A stretch of DNA of 29,436 bases from a virus. Below are positions 7,860-17,223 of this stretch, in pieces. Every line of letters starts with the position of its first letter. Position 1 is the stretch's first letter. Below the pieces are notes generated by a model that was not told the DNA's origin, did no database searches, and saw only the letters and a list, made by a program, of their open reading frames with translations. A program made the position numbers and the translations under genes. The stretch covers positions 1 to 29,436 of the IMG/VR virus record IMGVR_UViG_3300043595_000018. One strand, 5' to 3'.

Positions 7860-9958
7860 TGCCAACCGTTCCAAGGTTCAATCAAGGCACCGTCGAGGCA
7901 CGCGGGATCCCGAACGCACGTGTATTCGAGGGCACCTCAAACAGCGCCGGCGCGTTCCGAGAGATCGCTGGCGCAGCCGCGGGCCTCGGGCAGGTCTTCG
8001 CGCAGGAAGCGCAGGAGGAGCGCGATCGCGCGGACAACGCCTCGGTGATCGAGGCTGAGACCGCGCTCGATGCGTTCGAGAATGATTCGCTGTTCAACCC
8101 GACTGCGGGCGCTTTCGCGAAGTCCGGAAAGGACGCCTTCGACCTTCCGAACCAGGTGCTGCCGGGCTATGACAGCGAGGTCACCCGGATAGAGGAGGGA
8201 CTCGGCAGTGACCGCGCCAAGCTTGTGTTCAAGCAACGCGCGGCCCGGCGGCGCAACGGCATCGGACAGCAGCTGAACCGCAAGGAGTCTCAAGAGCGCG
8301 AGGTTTACTACGACCAGCAGGATGTCTCGGGCCTGCAGTCGAGCCAAGCCGTCGCGGCCAACTTCTACAACAATCCCACGCGTATCGGTGAGGAGCTGGC
8401 CAAGCAAGATGCGATCATCGATGCGCGCGGGGCTCGCAAGGGGCTCTCCCCGGAGCAGGTTGCCGAGGCCAAGCGTGCATCGCGCTCAGGCACGCTCACC
8501 GACGTCGTGCAGCGCTACATCGCGCGCGGTGATTACAAGTCCGGCGCCAAGTACTTCGAATCTGTGCGCGAGGGGATCGCCGCCGATGACGCCACCCGCA
8601 TAGAGTCAGCGCTGACCGTCGAGCGGCGGCGTGAGGCCGAGCAGCTCGAGCGCGATGCGTTGCGCCGCGAAGCTCGAGCCGAGCGCACCATCGGCGCCAT
8701 TGATCGACAGATCGCAAGCGGCATCCCGGCCACTCCGGAGATGTGGCGCGACTGGGAATCTCAGGTCAAGGGCACCCCGCTCGCAGCTGAGTTCCAAGCA
8801 CGCCTCGCCGATGAACGTGAGGTTCAGGACCTGCTGGGCAAGCCCGTGCAGGATCAGCTTGCATTCATCCAGCAGAAGGAAACCGCGCTGGCCCAGGGCG
8901 GCACACTCACCCAGGCGGCGAATCTGAATCGCCTCAAGGCCGTGGTGAGCCAGAACCTGCAGCTTCTCAGCCAGTCCCCGCTGATATTCAACGAGCGTCG
9001 CACGGGCACGCCGACCGAGCCGCTGAGCCTGGACCTGCTGGCCTCGGGCGACGGCGGCACGACGCTGCAGCTGCGCGATCGGGTCGAGGAGTTGCGCTCG
9101 ATGCAGAAACAGCTCGGGGCCGCGGTACCGTTGAAGCCCCTGTTGCCACAGGAAGCGCAGCAGCTCACCTCGACGCTTCAAGCCGTCCCGCCGGCGCGGC
9201 AGGCCGAACTACTCGATGGCCTGGCAGTGAGCTTCGCGGATCCGGAAGCGTTCCGGGCGGCCATGCAGCAGATCGCCCCGGATGCGCCAGTGACTGCGCT
9301 CGCCGGCCTGCTCGCTGGTAAGGCGGAGGAGATCACCACGAAGCGGCGCCTCTTCGGACCCAACACCACCGTGAGTGGCAAGAAGGTGGCGCAGACGCTG
9401 CTCGAGGGCCAGGCCATTCTCGCGCCGAACTCGACGGAGAAGGCGCAGGACGGCAGGCCGAAGGTAGCGCTGTACCTGCCCGAGCAGAACCTGCTGCAGC
9501 AGGAGTTCACCGACCTGGTGGGCGATGCGTTTCGCGGCCGCCCCGGAGCTGCAGACATCGCCTTCCAGGCAGCGATGTCCTACTACGTGGGCCGCGCCGC
9601 GCAGACCGGGCGCATTGCGAGCAGCAAGGAGGATGTAGATACCGCGCTGGTCAGCGAGGCGGTGACCGCAGTGCTCGGCTCGGTGAGCGACTACAACGGT
9701 GCGGGCAAGGTACTAGCACCGTGGGGCATGGATGAGGATCGTTTTGAGGATCTCGCTGATCAGGCCTTCCGACGCACAGCTGCAGATCGTGGACTGCCTG
9801 CCGAGCGTATCGACGATCTGGCCGGCGACATTGGATTGCAGAACGCTGGCGAGGGACGCTATCGAGTCACGATTGGTAACAACTATCTGACCGACTCCCT
9901 GGGCACACCGCTGGTGCTCGAGCTCGGCAAGGGCGAGGGCGCGAGGGGCTTGCGGTGA
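7859..9958 (+). CDS. Internal virion / ejection protein, gp15-like
   Basis: A 699-residue, almost wholly helical and highly charged protein with many Ala/Glu/Arg heptads (for example around residues 245-280). There is no signal peptide and no membrane span. The N-terminal pattern VPRFNQGTVEARGIPNARV is typical of a family that follows the gp14-like gene in BPP-1-like and related podoviruses. By analogy with T7 gp15 it would be packed inside the head and ejected to form the periplasmic tunnel for DNA. It ends in a GTGA overlap with the next gene. The positional and compositional evidence is good; direct homology to T7 gp15 is probably too weak to see by eye. Confidence 0.68.
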   Translation: MPTVPRFNQGTVEARGIPNARVFEGTSNSAGAFREIAGAAAGLGQVFAQEAQEERDRADNASVIEAETALDAFENDSLFNPTAGAFAKSGKDAFDLPNQVLPGYDSEVTRIEEGLGSDRAKLVFKQRAARRRNGIGQQLNRKESQEREVYYDQQDVSGLQSSQAVAANFYNNPTRIGEELAKQDAIIDARGARKGLSPEQVAEAKRASRSGTLTDVVQRYIARGDYKSGAKYFESVREGIAADDATRIESALTVERRREAEQLERDALRREARAERTIGAIDRQIASGIPATPEMWRDWESQVKGTPLAAEFQARLADEREVQDLLGKPVQDQLAFIQQKETALAQGGTLTQAANLNRLKAVVSQNLQLLSQSPLIFNERRTGTPTEPLSLDLLASGDGGTTLQLRDRVEELRSMQKQLGAAVPLKPLLPQEAQQLTSTLQAVPPARQAELLDGLAVSFADPEAFRAAMQQIAPDAPVTALAGLLAGKAEEITTKRRLFGPNTTVSGKKVAQTLLEGQAILAPNSTEKAQDGRPKVALYLPEQNLLQQEFTDLVGDAFRGRPGAADIAFQAAMSYYVGRAAQTGRIASSKEDVDTALVSEAVTAVLGSVSDYNGAGKVLAPWGMDEDRFEDLADQAFRRTAADRGLPAERIDDLAGDIGLQNAGEGRYRVTIGNNYLTDSLGTPLVLELGKGEGARGLR

Positions 9959-11607
9959 GCGTGTTTGATCTGGATGAGGATGGAAACACGGCCATCGCTG
10001 AGCAGGTTCAAGCGCTCGGCGTCGCGGCCGATGATGTGCAGCCTGGCTTCTTTGAAGGCGGACTCACCGGCACGGGCATGGGCTTCGCGCGTGGCTTCTC
10101 CAAGCTCGGCCGTGCTGGCGCGCTGGCCGTAGGCGCGGGCCTCACGGCAGCAGAGAAACTCGGCGGATACGAGCAGGGCGAGATCGCCGACTCGTATTTC
10201 GACACCGCCATCAAGCTGACCGATGAGTCCGTGGAGTTCTTTACTCCGCGCGCCACCGAAGTCGGTACCGCCGGCCGCGTGCTCGGAGGCCTTGCTGAGA
10301 TCGTGGCGCCGCTCGCCGCCGGCGGCGGCAATCCCGCGCTGCTGATCGGCAGCACCGGGCTCAACACCACGTATGACCTCGCCCAGCAGGGCGTTGATCC
10401 AACAACAGCGACTACTGTCGGCCTGGTGGATGCGACCGCCGTGGGCATTGGCTTTCGTCTGCCGTTCCTCGGCTCAACCTTCGCCAAGAAGGCGGCCACC
10501 GGCGCTGCTGGCAGCCTTGCCCTTGGTATCGGCGCAACCGCGGCTGATCGAGAGATATTGGAATCCGGCGGGTATCCCGAGCTCTCGCAACTCTACAACC
10601 CGCTGGACCTCGAGGCGCGCACGGTCGACATCCTGACGGGCATTGCCTTCGGCGGCCTTGCCCAACTGCAAGCCAGCGGCCGCGCACCAGAGATCGCCCG
10701 CAGCGATCGCGATGCAGCGCTGACCGCGCTCAATGCGAAGCACTTTCAGAACGACACCGCGCCGGGCAGGCCTGCAGATGAGGGGGCGCTCATTGCTCAC
10801 CAGAGCGCGCTAGAGCAGGCGATACGAGACCTGCAAGAGGGGCGGCCGGTCGATGTCTCTGAGTCGCGAGTCACGGAAGCAAAGTTCCTGGATCCACGTG
10901 AAACATCGAGCACGCGCGAGCCCGATGTGATCAGGCTGACCGAGGCAGTCGAGCGGGTGCTCGATGATCTTGGGATCAAGGGGCTTAAATCCGAGCGTGC
11001 AGAGGCGGACGCTGCGGAGCCCACGGCCGAAGCGACGCTGCGGCTGAAGCCGCCGGTGCTGACCGACGTAGTCGTTAGAAAGCCGCCCGTGCTGACAGAC
11101 GTTGTAGCGCGTAAGCCGCCAGTGCTTAACGAGGCCGTGGAAACTCCGGCCGGTGAACGCAGGTTCATGACCAGAGAGGATGCGTTCAGCGCCACTCGCC
11201 CCATAGATGCAATCGTTGACACACCCGCAGCTCTGGGGGAGGCGCCGCGCGGTGATGCGCTGGCGCCCGGTCGGACAGTAACCGCGGCAGCAGCAGACGC
11301 AGCGCCGGTGCTGACTCCTGGCGCGAAGGATGGCACGCCAGTCCCGCCTAGAGCGGACGCAGAGCCTGCGCGCCAGCAGAGTGAGCGTGCCGAGATCGAT
11401 GACCCGGATGTGATCGCCGCCGAGCGCTCGCTGCTCGAGCGGGACATCGAAATAGAAGCGGGCGATCTCGATGCCGACGGCGCTGCGCGTACCGCCTCGG
11501 CTCGTGAGTCGCTCGCGGCCGCACGCCAGGAAGTTCAGGCAGCCAAACAGGAGGCAACAGCGTTTGAAGCTGCGGTCGCCTGCGCACTATCGTTCGGTGA
11601 CGCATGA
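9955..11607 (+). CDS. Putative ejection protein with hydrophobic centre and disordered repeat-bearing tail
   Basis: A 550-residue protein starting at GTG 9955 in a GTGA overlap. Residues about 25-60 and 105-190 are rich in Gly, Ala, Leu and Val (AAGGGNPALLIGSTG, AATGAAGSLALGIGATAAD) and could insert into a membrane. From about residue 330 the chain is Pro/Ala/Glu-rich and likely disordered. It contains three tandem 11-residue units (KPPVLTDVVVR, KPPVLTDVVAR, KPPVLNEAVET). Position between the gp15-like and the 1026-residue genes suggests it is ejected with them. I see no lysozyme or transglycosylase motif. It ends in an ATGA overlap. Confidence 0.62.
   Translation: MSVFDLDEDGNTAIAEQVQALGVAADDVQPGFFEGGLTGTGMGFARGFSKLGRAGALAVGAGLTAAEKLGGYEQGEIADSYFDTAIKLTDESVEFFTPRATEVGTAGRVLGGLAEIVAPLAAGGGNPALLIGSTGLNTTYDLAQQGVDPTTATTVGLVDATAVGIGFRLPFLGSTFAKKAATGAAGSLALGIGATAADREILESGGYPELSQLYNPLDLEARTVDILTGIAFGGLAQLQASGRAPEIARSDRDAALTALNAKHFQNDTAPGRPADEGALIAHQSALEQAIRDLQEGRPVDVSESRVTEAKFLDPRETSSTREPDVIRLTEAVERVLDDLGIKGLKSERAEADAAEPTAEATLRLKPPVLTDVVVRKPPVLTDVVARKPPVLNEAVETPAGERRFMTREDAFSATRPIDAIVDTPAALGEAPRGDALAPGRTVTAAAADAAPVLTPGAKDGTPVPPRADAEPARQQSERAEIDDPDVIAAERSLLERDIEIEAGDLDADGAARTASARESLAAARQEVQAAKQEATAFEAAVACALSFGDA
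11047..11145 (+). repeat. Three 33-bp in-frame tandem repeats
   Basis: Units start at 11047, 11080 and 11113, each encoding 11 residues that begin KPPVL. The nucleotide copies differ at many third positions while the first two protein copies are nearly identical, which suggests an older duplication kept by selection on the protein. Confidence 0.8.
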
Positions 11608-14600
11608 GATCTCAATGCATCAAGGCCGTGTCCCAAGCGCTGGGCCGGCAACTCACCAAAGCCGAGGCGGATGCGATCACCGGCAAAATCACTGCATCAC
11701 TGCGCAACCTGGCGCGGCGCGACCCGGCCGGCTTTGGCGGAAAGTCCACCGCGCAACGGTTGCAGGAAGCCGCAATCGAGGCCGGCAAGTCTGTGCTGGC
11801 AGAAGCCAAGCTGAAGCAGACGCGCGTGGCCCTGCAGGTGCAGGCGCACCAGCGCATCCAGTCATTCATCGCTGAGCGCGTGGCCGAGGGAATGTCGCCA
11901 CTGCAGGCGCTCGACCGGCTCATTGCCTTCGACGCCGACATGCGCAGCAAGACCGTGAGCATCGAGTCATGGGCGGAAGGCGTGAACGCGGACCTGGTGA
12001 GCCGCATGCTGGATGCGCTCGATGTCGCGAAAGCACGCTGGTTTGGCCTCGCCGACAACCCCAAGGGCGCGCGCGATCTGATCATGGAGATCCGCGGCCA
12101 GGACAGCGGCAACCCGCAGGCGAAGGCCGGCGCAAAGGTGTGGAAGGAAGTCACTGAGTCAGCTCGGCTGCGCTTCAACCGCGCCGGCGGCGACATCGGC
12201 AAGCTCGATGATTGGGGCATGCCGCAGCACCACAGCCAGGCCCGCGTCGCGAAAGCCGGCCGTGACAAGTGGGTGGCCGATACCGCGCCGCTCCTGGACC
12301 GTGGCAACTACTTCAACCCCGACGGCACGCGCATGTCGGACGTGCAGCTCAATGACTTTCTGCGTAACGCCTACGACACCATTGCCACGGGCGGCGCCAA
12401 CAAGCTTGCGCCTGGGCAGTTTCGTGGGGCTGGCGCTCGAGCGAACCGCGGCAGCACCTCTCGGCAGATCCACTTTCGTGACGCCGACAGCTATCTGAAG
12501 TACCAGGAGAGCTACGGCGATCGCTCGCTGCCGGAGATCATCCTCGGGCACGTGGAGGGCATCAGCAAAGACATCGCGCTGGTCGAGGCCTTCGGCCCGA
12601 ATCCTGATTCGACCTACCGCTATTTTCGCGACCAGGCCGCGAAGGATTCGGTGACCGCGGATCCAACGAAGCTCGGCGGCATCGAGAGCCAGAAGGTCAA
12701 GGTCGACAATCTCTACAACGTTGTCACTGGCAAGACACTGCCCGTGGCGAACGAGCGCATTGCCAACGGCTTCGACACCGTGCGCAACTGGTTGGTCGCC
12801 TCGCGCCTGGGCTCGGCCGTGATCACCTCGCTGTCGGATGAGGCGACGATGCGCCTGGTCGCGCAGACCAATAACCTGCCGCAGCTGCGACTGATCAAGA
12901 ATCAGCTGGCCACGCTCAACGTCGCGAACCGCGTCGAGGAGCGCATGGCGAACCGCGCGGGCCTCGGCCTTCGCGCCATGCTCGGCACGCTGAATCGTTT
13001 CGGTACCGACAGCCTCGTGCGCAGCAAGAGCCGCAAGCTGGCAAACTTCGTGATCCGAGCGCAGGGATTGACGGCGATCACCGAGGCTCGGCGCCGTGCG
13101 TTCTCGGTCACGATGATGGACGCGATCGGCAGCGTCGTGCGCGACCACGGCAAGCTCTCTGACCTAGACCCGGTGGACAACGCCACGCTGCTCAGCAAGG
13201 GCGTCACCGAGGCGGATTACGCGGTCTGGAAAGCGGCGAAGGCGGAGGACTGGGGAAGCGGCAACAAGAACATGCTGACCACGGAGAGCATCTACCGAAC
13301 CTCGGATGCGGACATTGATCCGGTGATCGCGCCCAGGGTCAAGGAACTCAAGGACTCCGCGCAAGCAGAGATCGCTGACCTCTCGGCCAGGGACGCGCAG
13401 GACCAGACGTGGATCGGGAAGCGCTCGAGCGATCTCACTGCGTGGCTCAACAAGTCGATGAGCATCGTGGCGGCGCGCACGGCCAAGGCCGATGCCGCAG
13501 CCAAGCCACGATTTGAAGCCCTGTCGGAGAAGATGAACGAGATGCGCGAGGCGATCGACGGCGCGCGCGGCATGTGGGACACGCCGCGCGATGCGAACAC
13601 ACCGGGGATCGATCCTGCGCAGACGGTAGGCTTCTACGGCAAGGGCACGCTTCGGGGCCTGGGCGTAACCGAGGGCAAGGCACTGCAGTCGCTGACACGC
13701 CTCAACGAACGCGCTCGGGAGCTGAAGCGCGAACTCGACGGCTTCAAGAAGGACGAGCTGGATGCGCTGGGTCAGAAATTCGATGAGCGCCGCGTCGAAC
13801 TCACCGAGTTCATCGATCGCGCCAACGAACGCTCCAAGCGCCGCCAGCAGGTGGCCGACAGGATCAACCGCGACATCGCGCCCAAGATCGAAGCCGAGCG
13901 CATGCGCGCGCGAGAGACGGCCGCCACCAAGCTGCTCGGGATCATCCTCGAGGAGTCCGACATGGCCGTCATCCAGCCCGGAGCTCGCGAGCGCACGCTG
14001 ATGCATGCCAACATCCAGAGCGGCACCTTCAAGGGCGAGCTCGCGCGATCGTTCTTCCAGTTCAAGGCGTTCCCGATTGCGATGATCACGCGCCACGTGC
14101 GGCGCGGACTGGCTGGCAAGGCAGCCAATCCCGCCGTGTATCTCGCCGCACTGGTGGCCTCCACCACGGTGCTCGGCGTCATCTCGATGCAGGTCAATGA
14201 GGTGCTGAGCGGCCGGGACCCGCGGAACTTGAACCCAGCGGAGAAGGGCGGCGTGCGGGGCTGGTTTGCTGGAATGCTCAAGGGCGGCTCCCTGGGCCTG
14301 TACGGCGACTTTCTGTTCGGCGAGGCCTCACGCTACGGCCAGACGCCGATCGCTGCGGCGCTGGGGCCGACAGTGGGCCTGGCCGAGTCTGTGCTGCAGC
14401 TGACGCAGCAAAATGCCATGGAGGCGCTGGGCGGCAAAGACACCAGCTTTGGCGCCGAAGCTACACGCTTCGTGCGCAGCAACACACCAGGCGCCAACCT
14501 GTGGTACGCCAAGGCGGCGCTCGATCACCTGATCTTCCATCAGTTGCAGGAGTTCTTCTCGCCCGGTTACCTTGCCAAGATGCGCGCACGCAGTCGGCGA

Positions 14601-14684
14601 GAATACAACCAAGATTTCTACTGGCAGCCTGGCGAAGTGCTGCCGGACCGCGCACCAGATCTTGGCGCGCTGGTGGGTGATTAA
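11604..14684 (+). CDS. Large internal virion / ejection protein (gp16-position)
   Basis: A 1026-residue, mainly helical protein, the last and largest of the ejection genes. The N-terminal 600 residues are soluble and rich in Arg, Ala and Asp. Residues about 690-790 form a long charged coiled coil (LKRELDGFKKDELDALGQKF region). Residues about 840-865 (NPAVYLAALVASTTVLGVIS) form a convincing hydrophobic helix, followed by Gly/Leu-rich amphipathic segments. The extreme C-terminus is polar with many aromatic residues (REYNQDFYWQPGE). In T7-like phages the gp16-position protein reaches the inner membrane, which fits the hydrophobic segment. No catalytic transglycosylase motif is evident. It starts in an ATGA overlap and its stop TAA shares one base with the next ATG. 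Confidence 0.66.
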   Translation: MRSQCIKAVSQALGRQLTKAEADAITGKITASLRNLARRDPAGFGGKSTAQRLQEAAIEAGKSVLAEAKLKQTRVALQVQAHQRIQSFIAERVAEGMSPLQALDRLIAFDADMRSKTVSIESWAEGVNADLVSRMLDALDVAKARWFGLADNPKGARDLIMEIRGQDSGNPQAKAGAKVWKEVTESARLRFNRAGGDIGKLDDWGMPQHHSQARVAKAGRDKWVADTAPLLDRGNYFNPDGTRMSDVQLNDFLRNAYDTIATGGANKLAPGQFRGAGARANRGSTSRQIHFRDADSYLKYQESYGDRSLPEIILGHVEGISKDIALVEAFGPNPDSTYRYFRDQAAKDSVTADPTKLGGIESQKVKVDNLYNVVTGKTLPVANERIANGFDTVRNWLVASRLGSAVITSLSDEATMRLVAQTNNLPQLRLIKNQLATLNVANRVEERMANRAGLGLRAMLGTLNRFGTDSLVRSKSRKLANFVIRAQGLTAITEARRRAFSVTMMDAIGSVVRDHGKLSDLDPVDNATLLSKGVTEADYAVWKAAKAEDWGSGNKNMLTTESIYRTSDADIDPVIAPRVKELKDSAQAEIADLSARDAQDQTWIGKRSSDLTAWLNKSMSIVAARTAKADAAAKPRFEALSEKMNEMREAIDGARGMWDTPRDANTPGIDPAQTVGFYGKGTLRGLGVTEGKALQSLTRLNERARELKRELDGFKKDELDALGQKFDERRVELTEFIDRANERSKRRQQVADRINRDIAPKIEAERMRARETAATKLLGIILEESDMAVIQPGARERTLMHANIQSGTFKGELARSFFQFKAFPIAMITRHVRRGLAGKAANPAVYLAALVASTTVLGVISMQVNEVLSGRDPRNLNPAEKGGVRGWFAGMLKGGSLGLYGDFLFGEASRYGQTPIAAALGPTVGLAESVLQLTQQNAMEALGGKDTSFGAEATRFVRSNTPGANLWYAKAALDHLIFHQLQEFFSPGYLAKMRARSRREYNQDFYWQPGEVLPDRAPDLGALVGD

Positions 14685-14914
14685 TGGAGTGGCTCAAAGG
14701 CAACCTGTTCCTGCTGTCCCTCATCCTGGTGATCGCCGGCCTGTGGCGCGCCTACGGTGCGCTGATGTGGCGGCTCGGCCTGCCGCCTGATGATCATCCG
14801 GTGCTCAACGTGGCGGCGGCTATCGTTTGCCTGGTGGCTGGCTATTACTACTTCCGCCTCGCGATGTGGGCTCTGCACCGCTGGCAGTATGTGAAGCTTA
14901 ATTTGAGCCGCTGA
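14684..14914 (+). CDS. Small two-span membrane protein
   Basis: A 76-residue protein overlapping the previous stop by one base (TAATG). Two hydrophobic helices are clear: about residues 7-26 (LFLLSLILVIAGLWRAY) and 43-63 (VAAAIVCLVAGYYYFRLAM), separated by a short polar loop with LPPDDHP. The C-terminal tail is aromatic and basic. Size and topology would suit a holin, but the endolysin lies more than 2.8 kb away, so a role in ejection or at the membrane during entry is equally possible. I cannot assign a family. Confidence 0.62.
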   Translation: MEWLKGNLFLLSLILVIAGLWRAYGALMWRLGLPPDDHPVLNVAAAIVCLVAGYYYFRLAMWALHRWQYVKLNLSR

Positions 14915-14926
14915 TATCCGCCTCCA

Positions 14927-14958
14927 TACCCTGCCCGCATCTCAGCCGAGGCAGGGTA
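14927..14958 (+). promoter_or_regulatory. Perfect 9-bp hairpin abutting the tail-fibre start codon
   Basis: TACCCTGCC at 14927-14935 pairs perfectly with GGCAGGGTA at 14950-14958 across a 14-base loop. The 3' arm ends one base before the ATG at 14960 and includes or borders the purine-rich GAGGCAGGG that must serve as ribosome binding site. There is no T-run after the stem, so it is a poor candidate for an intrinsic terminator. It could restrict translation of the fibre gene or mark an RNA-processing site. Confidence 0.6.
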
Positions 14959-14959
14959 G

Positions 14960-16939
14960 ATGACGGTCAGCACGCAGGTCTTCTCGAACCAGTACGCCGG
15001 CAACGGCGCAACCGACGAGTTCGATTACGACTTCACCATCTACGATTCGGACGAGCTGATCGTCAGTCTCATCGATGCGGATGGCGTTGCGACCGTCCAG
15101 ACACTCACCACCGATTACAGCATCGACGGGGTGGGCGAGCCTGGCGGGGGCTCCATTGAGTTCGCGACGGCGCCGGCGGCGGGTCTGACCGTCGACATCC
15201 GCCCCGTGTACGAGCTGCTGCAGACCACGAGCATTCGCAACCAGGGGCGGTTCCTGCCTGAGGTCCACGAGACAGCATTCGATCGGCAGGTCAGCCACTC
15301 GCAGTACCTGCGCCGGCTGATCGGTACCACGCTACGCATTGCTGACAGCGAGGCTGCGGATGTTCCCACGCTCGGCGATGTCGAGACGCGCAAGGGAAAA
15401 TTCCCGTTCTTCGACGCAAGCACCGGCGCGCTGACGCTGGCCGCGAGCCTGAGTGGCACTGCGCTGACGCAGGGGCTCTTCGACAGCTTCCTGGAGGATG
15501 CCTCGCAGTCTGTGTTTGACGGGCTACTGAGCGGCTCGGACGAGTTGATCCTGGCTCAACTGCTGTTCCGTCTCACCCAACGCGAGATCGACAACAGCAT
15601 CACCCCGGTAAACTTCATCTCGAGCGACGGCCGCCCGCTCCCGGAAGGGCACCTCATTCGCTACGGCACCAATACCACGCCCGGCACGACCAATATGGAG
15701 CCTGCGTTCACCGCGGCGATTGCGCTCAAGATGCATGTCATCGTCCCTGTGGGCGTGTATCGCCACAACGGGCAGCTGGCTCAGATCACTGAAGGCGGCC
15801 TGATCGGGGAGCAGTGGCGATCGGCCTCGGGCTCAACGCGCAGCGCGCAGATCGTGTTCTATAACATCACAGGCGCGACGCAGGCGGCCGTGCGCATCGC
15901 GTACAGCGCGGCCAATCCCCTCGGTCAGAGGCGCCTGGAAAATCTCTTCCTGTTGGCGTCCTCCTGGGACAACGTCACGGGCGCGAACGGCGATGGCGTC
16001 GACGTGACCGGCGCAGTCACCATGCGCAACGTCTTTATCCAGGGATTCGAGCGCTACGGGCTGTTTCTGCACAACACCGCGAGCGACGGTGAGGCGCCGT
16101 ACGACTCGATCCTGGAGCAGGTGCGCACCGAGTACACGGGGCAGCACGGCATCGTGATCGGCACGGGCGCAAACACAGTGACCTTGATCAACTGCGGCGG
16201 CAAGTACGCCGGTTCTACCGCGTACCTCACGGCGCCTGTTTCAGCCGGCAACTACGATGGCGTGCACCTGGACTATCAGAACGCGGGCAATCCGAGCGCA
16301 GCGTTCTTCTCGTTCGTGCCCGACGGGGTGAAAATCATCGGCGGTGATTCGTCGTACAACAGTCGATACGGGTGGAACTTCATTGCGTGTCAGTCGGGCA
16401 CGTTCTTCCCCTCGTATGCAGAGGGGAATCTGCAGGCAGCGCCGGGCCAAGTGAATCTCGGAAGTGGACTGACGAACTGCTTCTTTGTTTTGGACGGCAT
16501 CGCGGGTCGCACTGCTGGTGTCAACTTCGGGATGATCGGTTCTGGTACGGAGCTTGGCGGCAACCGTGTTTTCGTCGGCGGCCGGGACTGCGGGAGCGGG
16601 GAGAGCAACACCGAGACCTCGCGCTCGAACATGTCGATGGCCCGAAAAATCAGCTATGTCGGGCACAACAACGACTTCTCTAACGCGGCCAACATCAGCG
16701 GCAGCAATACCGGGATCGCCAACCTCAACGCAGCAGGCACCGGGTACTGGAATCTGACCTCCGCGCTGAGGTTCAACGCGGTGCAGGTGCTGGCCGCGCG
16801 GCGCACCGGATGGACGGCGCCAACCGGCGCGTCATCAAAGGCAACGTACGACACTGCAACGGTAACATTGCCAAATCTGGCGGGGCGCGTGATGGCGCTC
16901 ATAGAAGACCTGATCGCACACGGGATCATCGGGGCATGA
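14960..16939 (+). CDS. Tail fibre / tailspike with beta-helix body
   Basis: A 659-residue protein. Residues 1-130 (VSTQVFSNQYAGNGATDEFD, later PEVHETAFDRQVSHSQYLRR) match the N-terminal tail-attachment domain of T7-type fibres and many podovirus tailspikes. From about residue 240 the chain becomes Gly/Asn/Thr-rich with regularly spaced hydrophobic strands (MRNVFIQGFERYGLFLHNT, then GIVIGTGANTVTLINC), the look of a right-handed parallel beta-helix as in capsule- or O-antigen-degrading spikes. This is the likely host-range determinant. I cannot point to catalytic residues, so the enzyme activity is open. The stop TGA overlaps the next ATG. Confidence 0.8.
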   Translation: MTVSTQVFSNQYAGNGATDEFDYDFTIYDSDELIVSLIDADGVATVQTLTTDYSIDGVGEPGGGSIEFATAPAAGLTVDIRPVYELLQTTSIRNQGRFLPEVHETAFDRQVSHSQYLRRLIGTTLRIADSEAADVPTLGDVETRKGKFPFFDASTGALTLAASLSGTALTQGLFDSFLEDASQSVFDGLLSGSDELILAQLLFRLTQREIDNSITPVNFISSDGRPLPEGHLIRYGTNTTPGTTNMEPAFTAAIALKMHVIVPVGVYRHNGQLAQITEGGLIGEQWRSASGSTRSAQIVFYNITGATQAAVRIAYSAANPLGQRRLENLFLLASSWDNVTGANGDGVDVTGAVTMRNVFIQGFERYGLFLHNTASDGEAPYDSILEQVRTEYTGQHGIVIGTGANTVTLINCGGKYAGSTAYLTAPVSAGNYDGVHLDYQNAGNPSAAFFSFVPDGVKIIGGDSSYNSRYGWNFIACQSGTFFPSYAEGNLQAAPGQVNLGSGLTNCFFVLDGIAGRTAGVNFGMIGSGTELGGNRVFVGGRDCGSGESNTETSRSNMSMARKISYVGHNNDFSNAANISGSNTGIANLNAAGTGYWNLTSALRFNAVQVLAARRTGWTAPTGASSKATYDTATVTLPNLAGRVMALIEDLIAHGIIGA

Positions 16940-17223
16940 CCTCGCCCGACACCCGTCCGCCCGCGATTACCCAGGCGCAGATCGACGCCATCATCGCGGC
17001 CCTGCAGCGCCCGGGCGGGGCCAACGTGAATGTGTCAGACCCTCGCGTGTCCCAGGTGCAGACCTGGATCCTGGGCGTGGTCGGTATCGGCCTGATAGGC
17101 GCTGGCACCTGGGTCGGCCAATCGATCAGCGAACTGTCGATCGCGGTGGCGACGCTACAAGCGCAGCAGGCAATCGTGGCTGACCATGAGCAGCGACTGA
17201 GGGTCTTGGAGCGCCAGCCATGA
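16936..17223 (+). CDS. Single-span membrane protein of the lysis region
   Basis: A 95-residue protein; the ATG at 16936 overlaps the fibre stop as ATGA, which fixes the start against upstream in-frame ATGs. Residues 1-40 are polar and Pro-rich, about 46-68 form one transmembrane helix (WILGVVGIGLIGAGTWVG), and 70-95 form a polar helix with heptad spacing (ISELSIAVATLQAQQAIV, EQRLRVLE). A short cytoplasmic arm, one span and a coiled-coil end resemble XhlA-like or accessory holin proteins. The position directly before other membrane and endolysin genes supports a lysis role. The function is inferred. Confidence 0.6.
   Translation: MTSPDTRPPAITQAQIDAIIAALQRPGGANVNVSDPRVSQVQTWILGVVGIGLIGAGTWVGQSISELSIAVATLQAQQAIVADHEQRLRVLERQP

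Noticed and set aside
12159-13148. 329-residue minus-strand ORF inside the large ejection gene
   Set aside because: It is antisense to a well-supported gene, His/Arg/Ala-rich as expected from the reverse frame of GC-rich DNA, and has no recognisable domain or start signal.
14927-14958. Intrinsic terminator before the fibre gene
   Set aside because: There is no downstream T-run and the 3' arm directly abuts the start codon, so a translational role is more likely.
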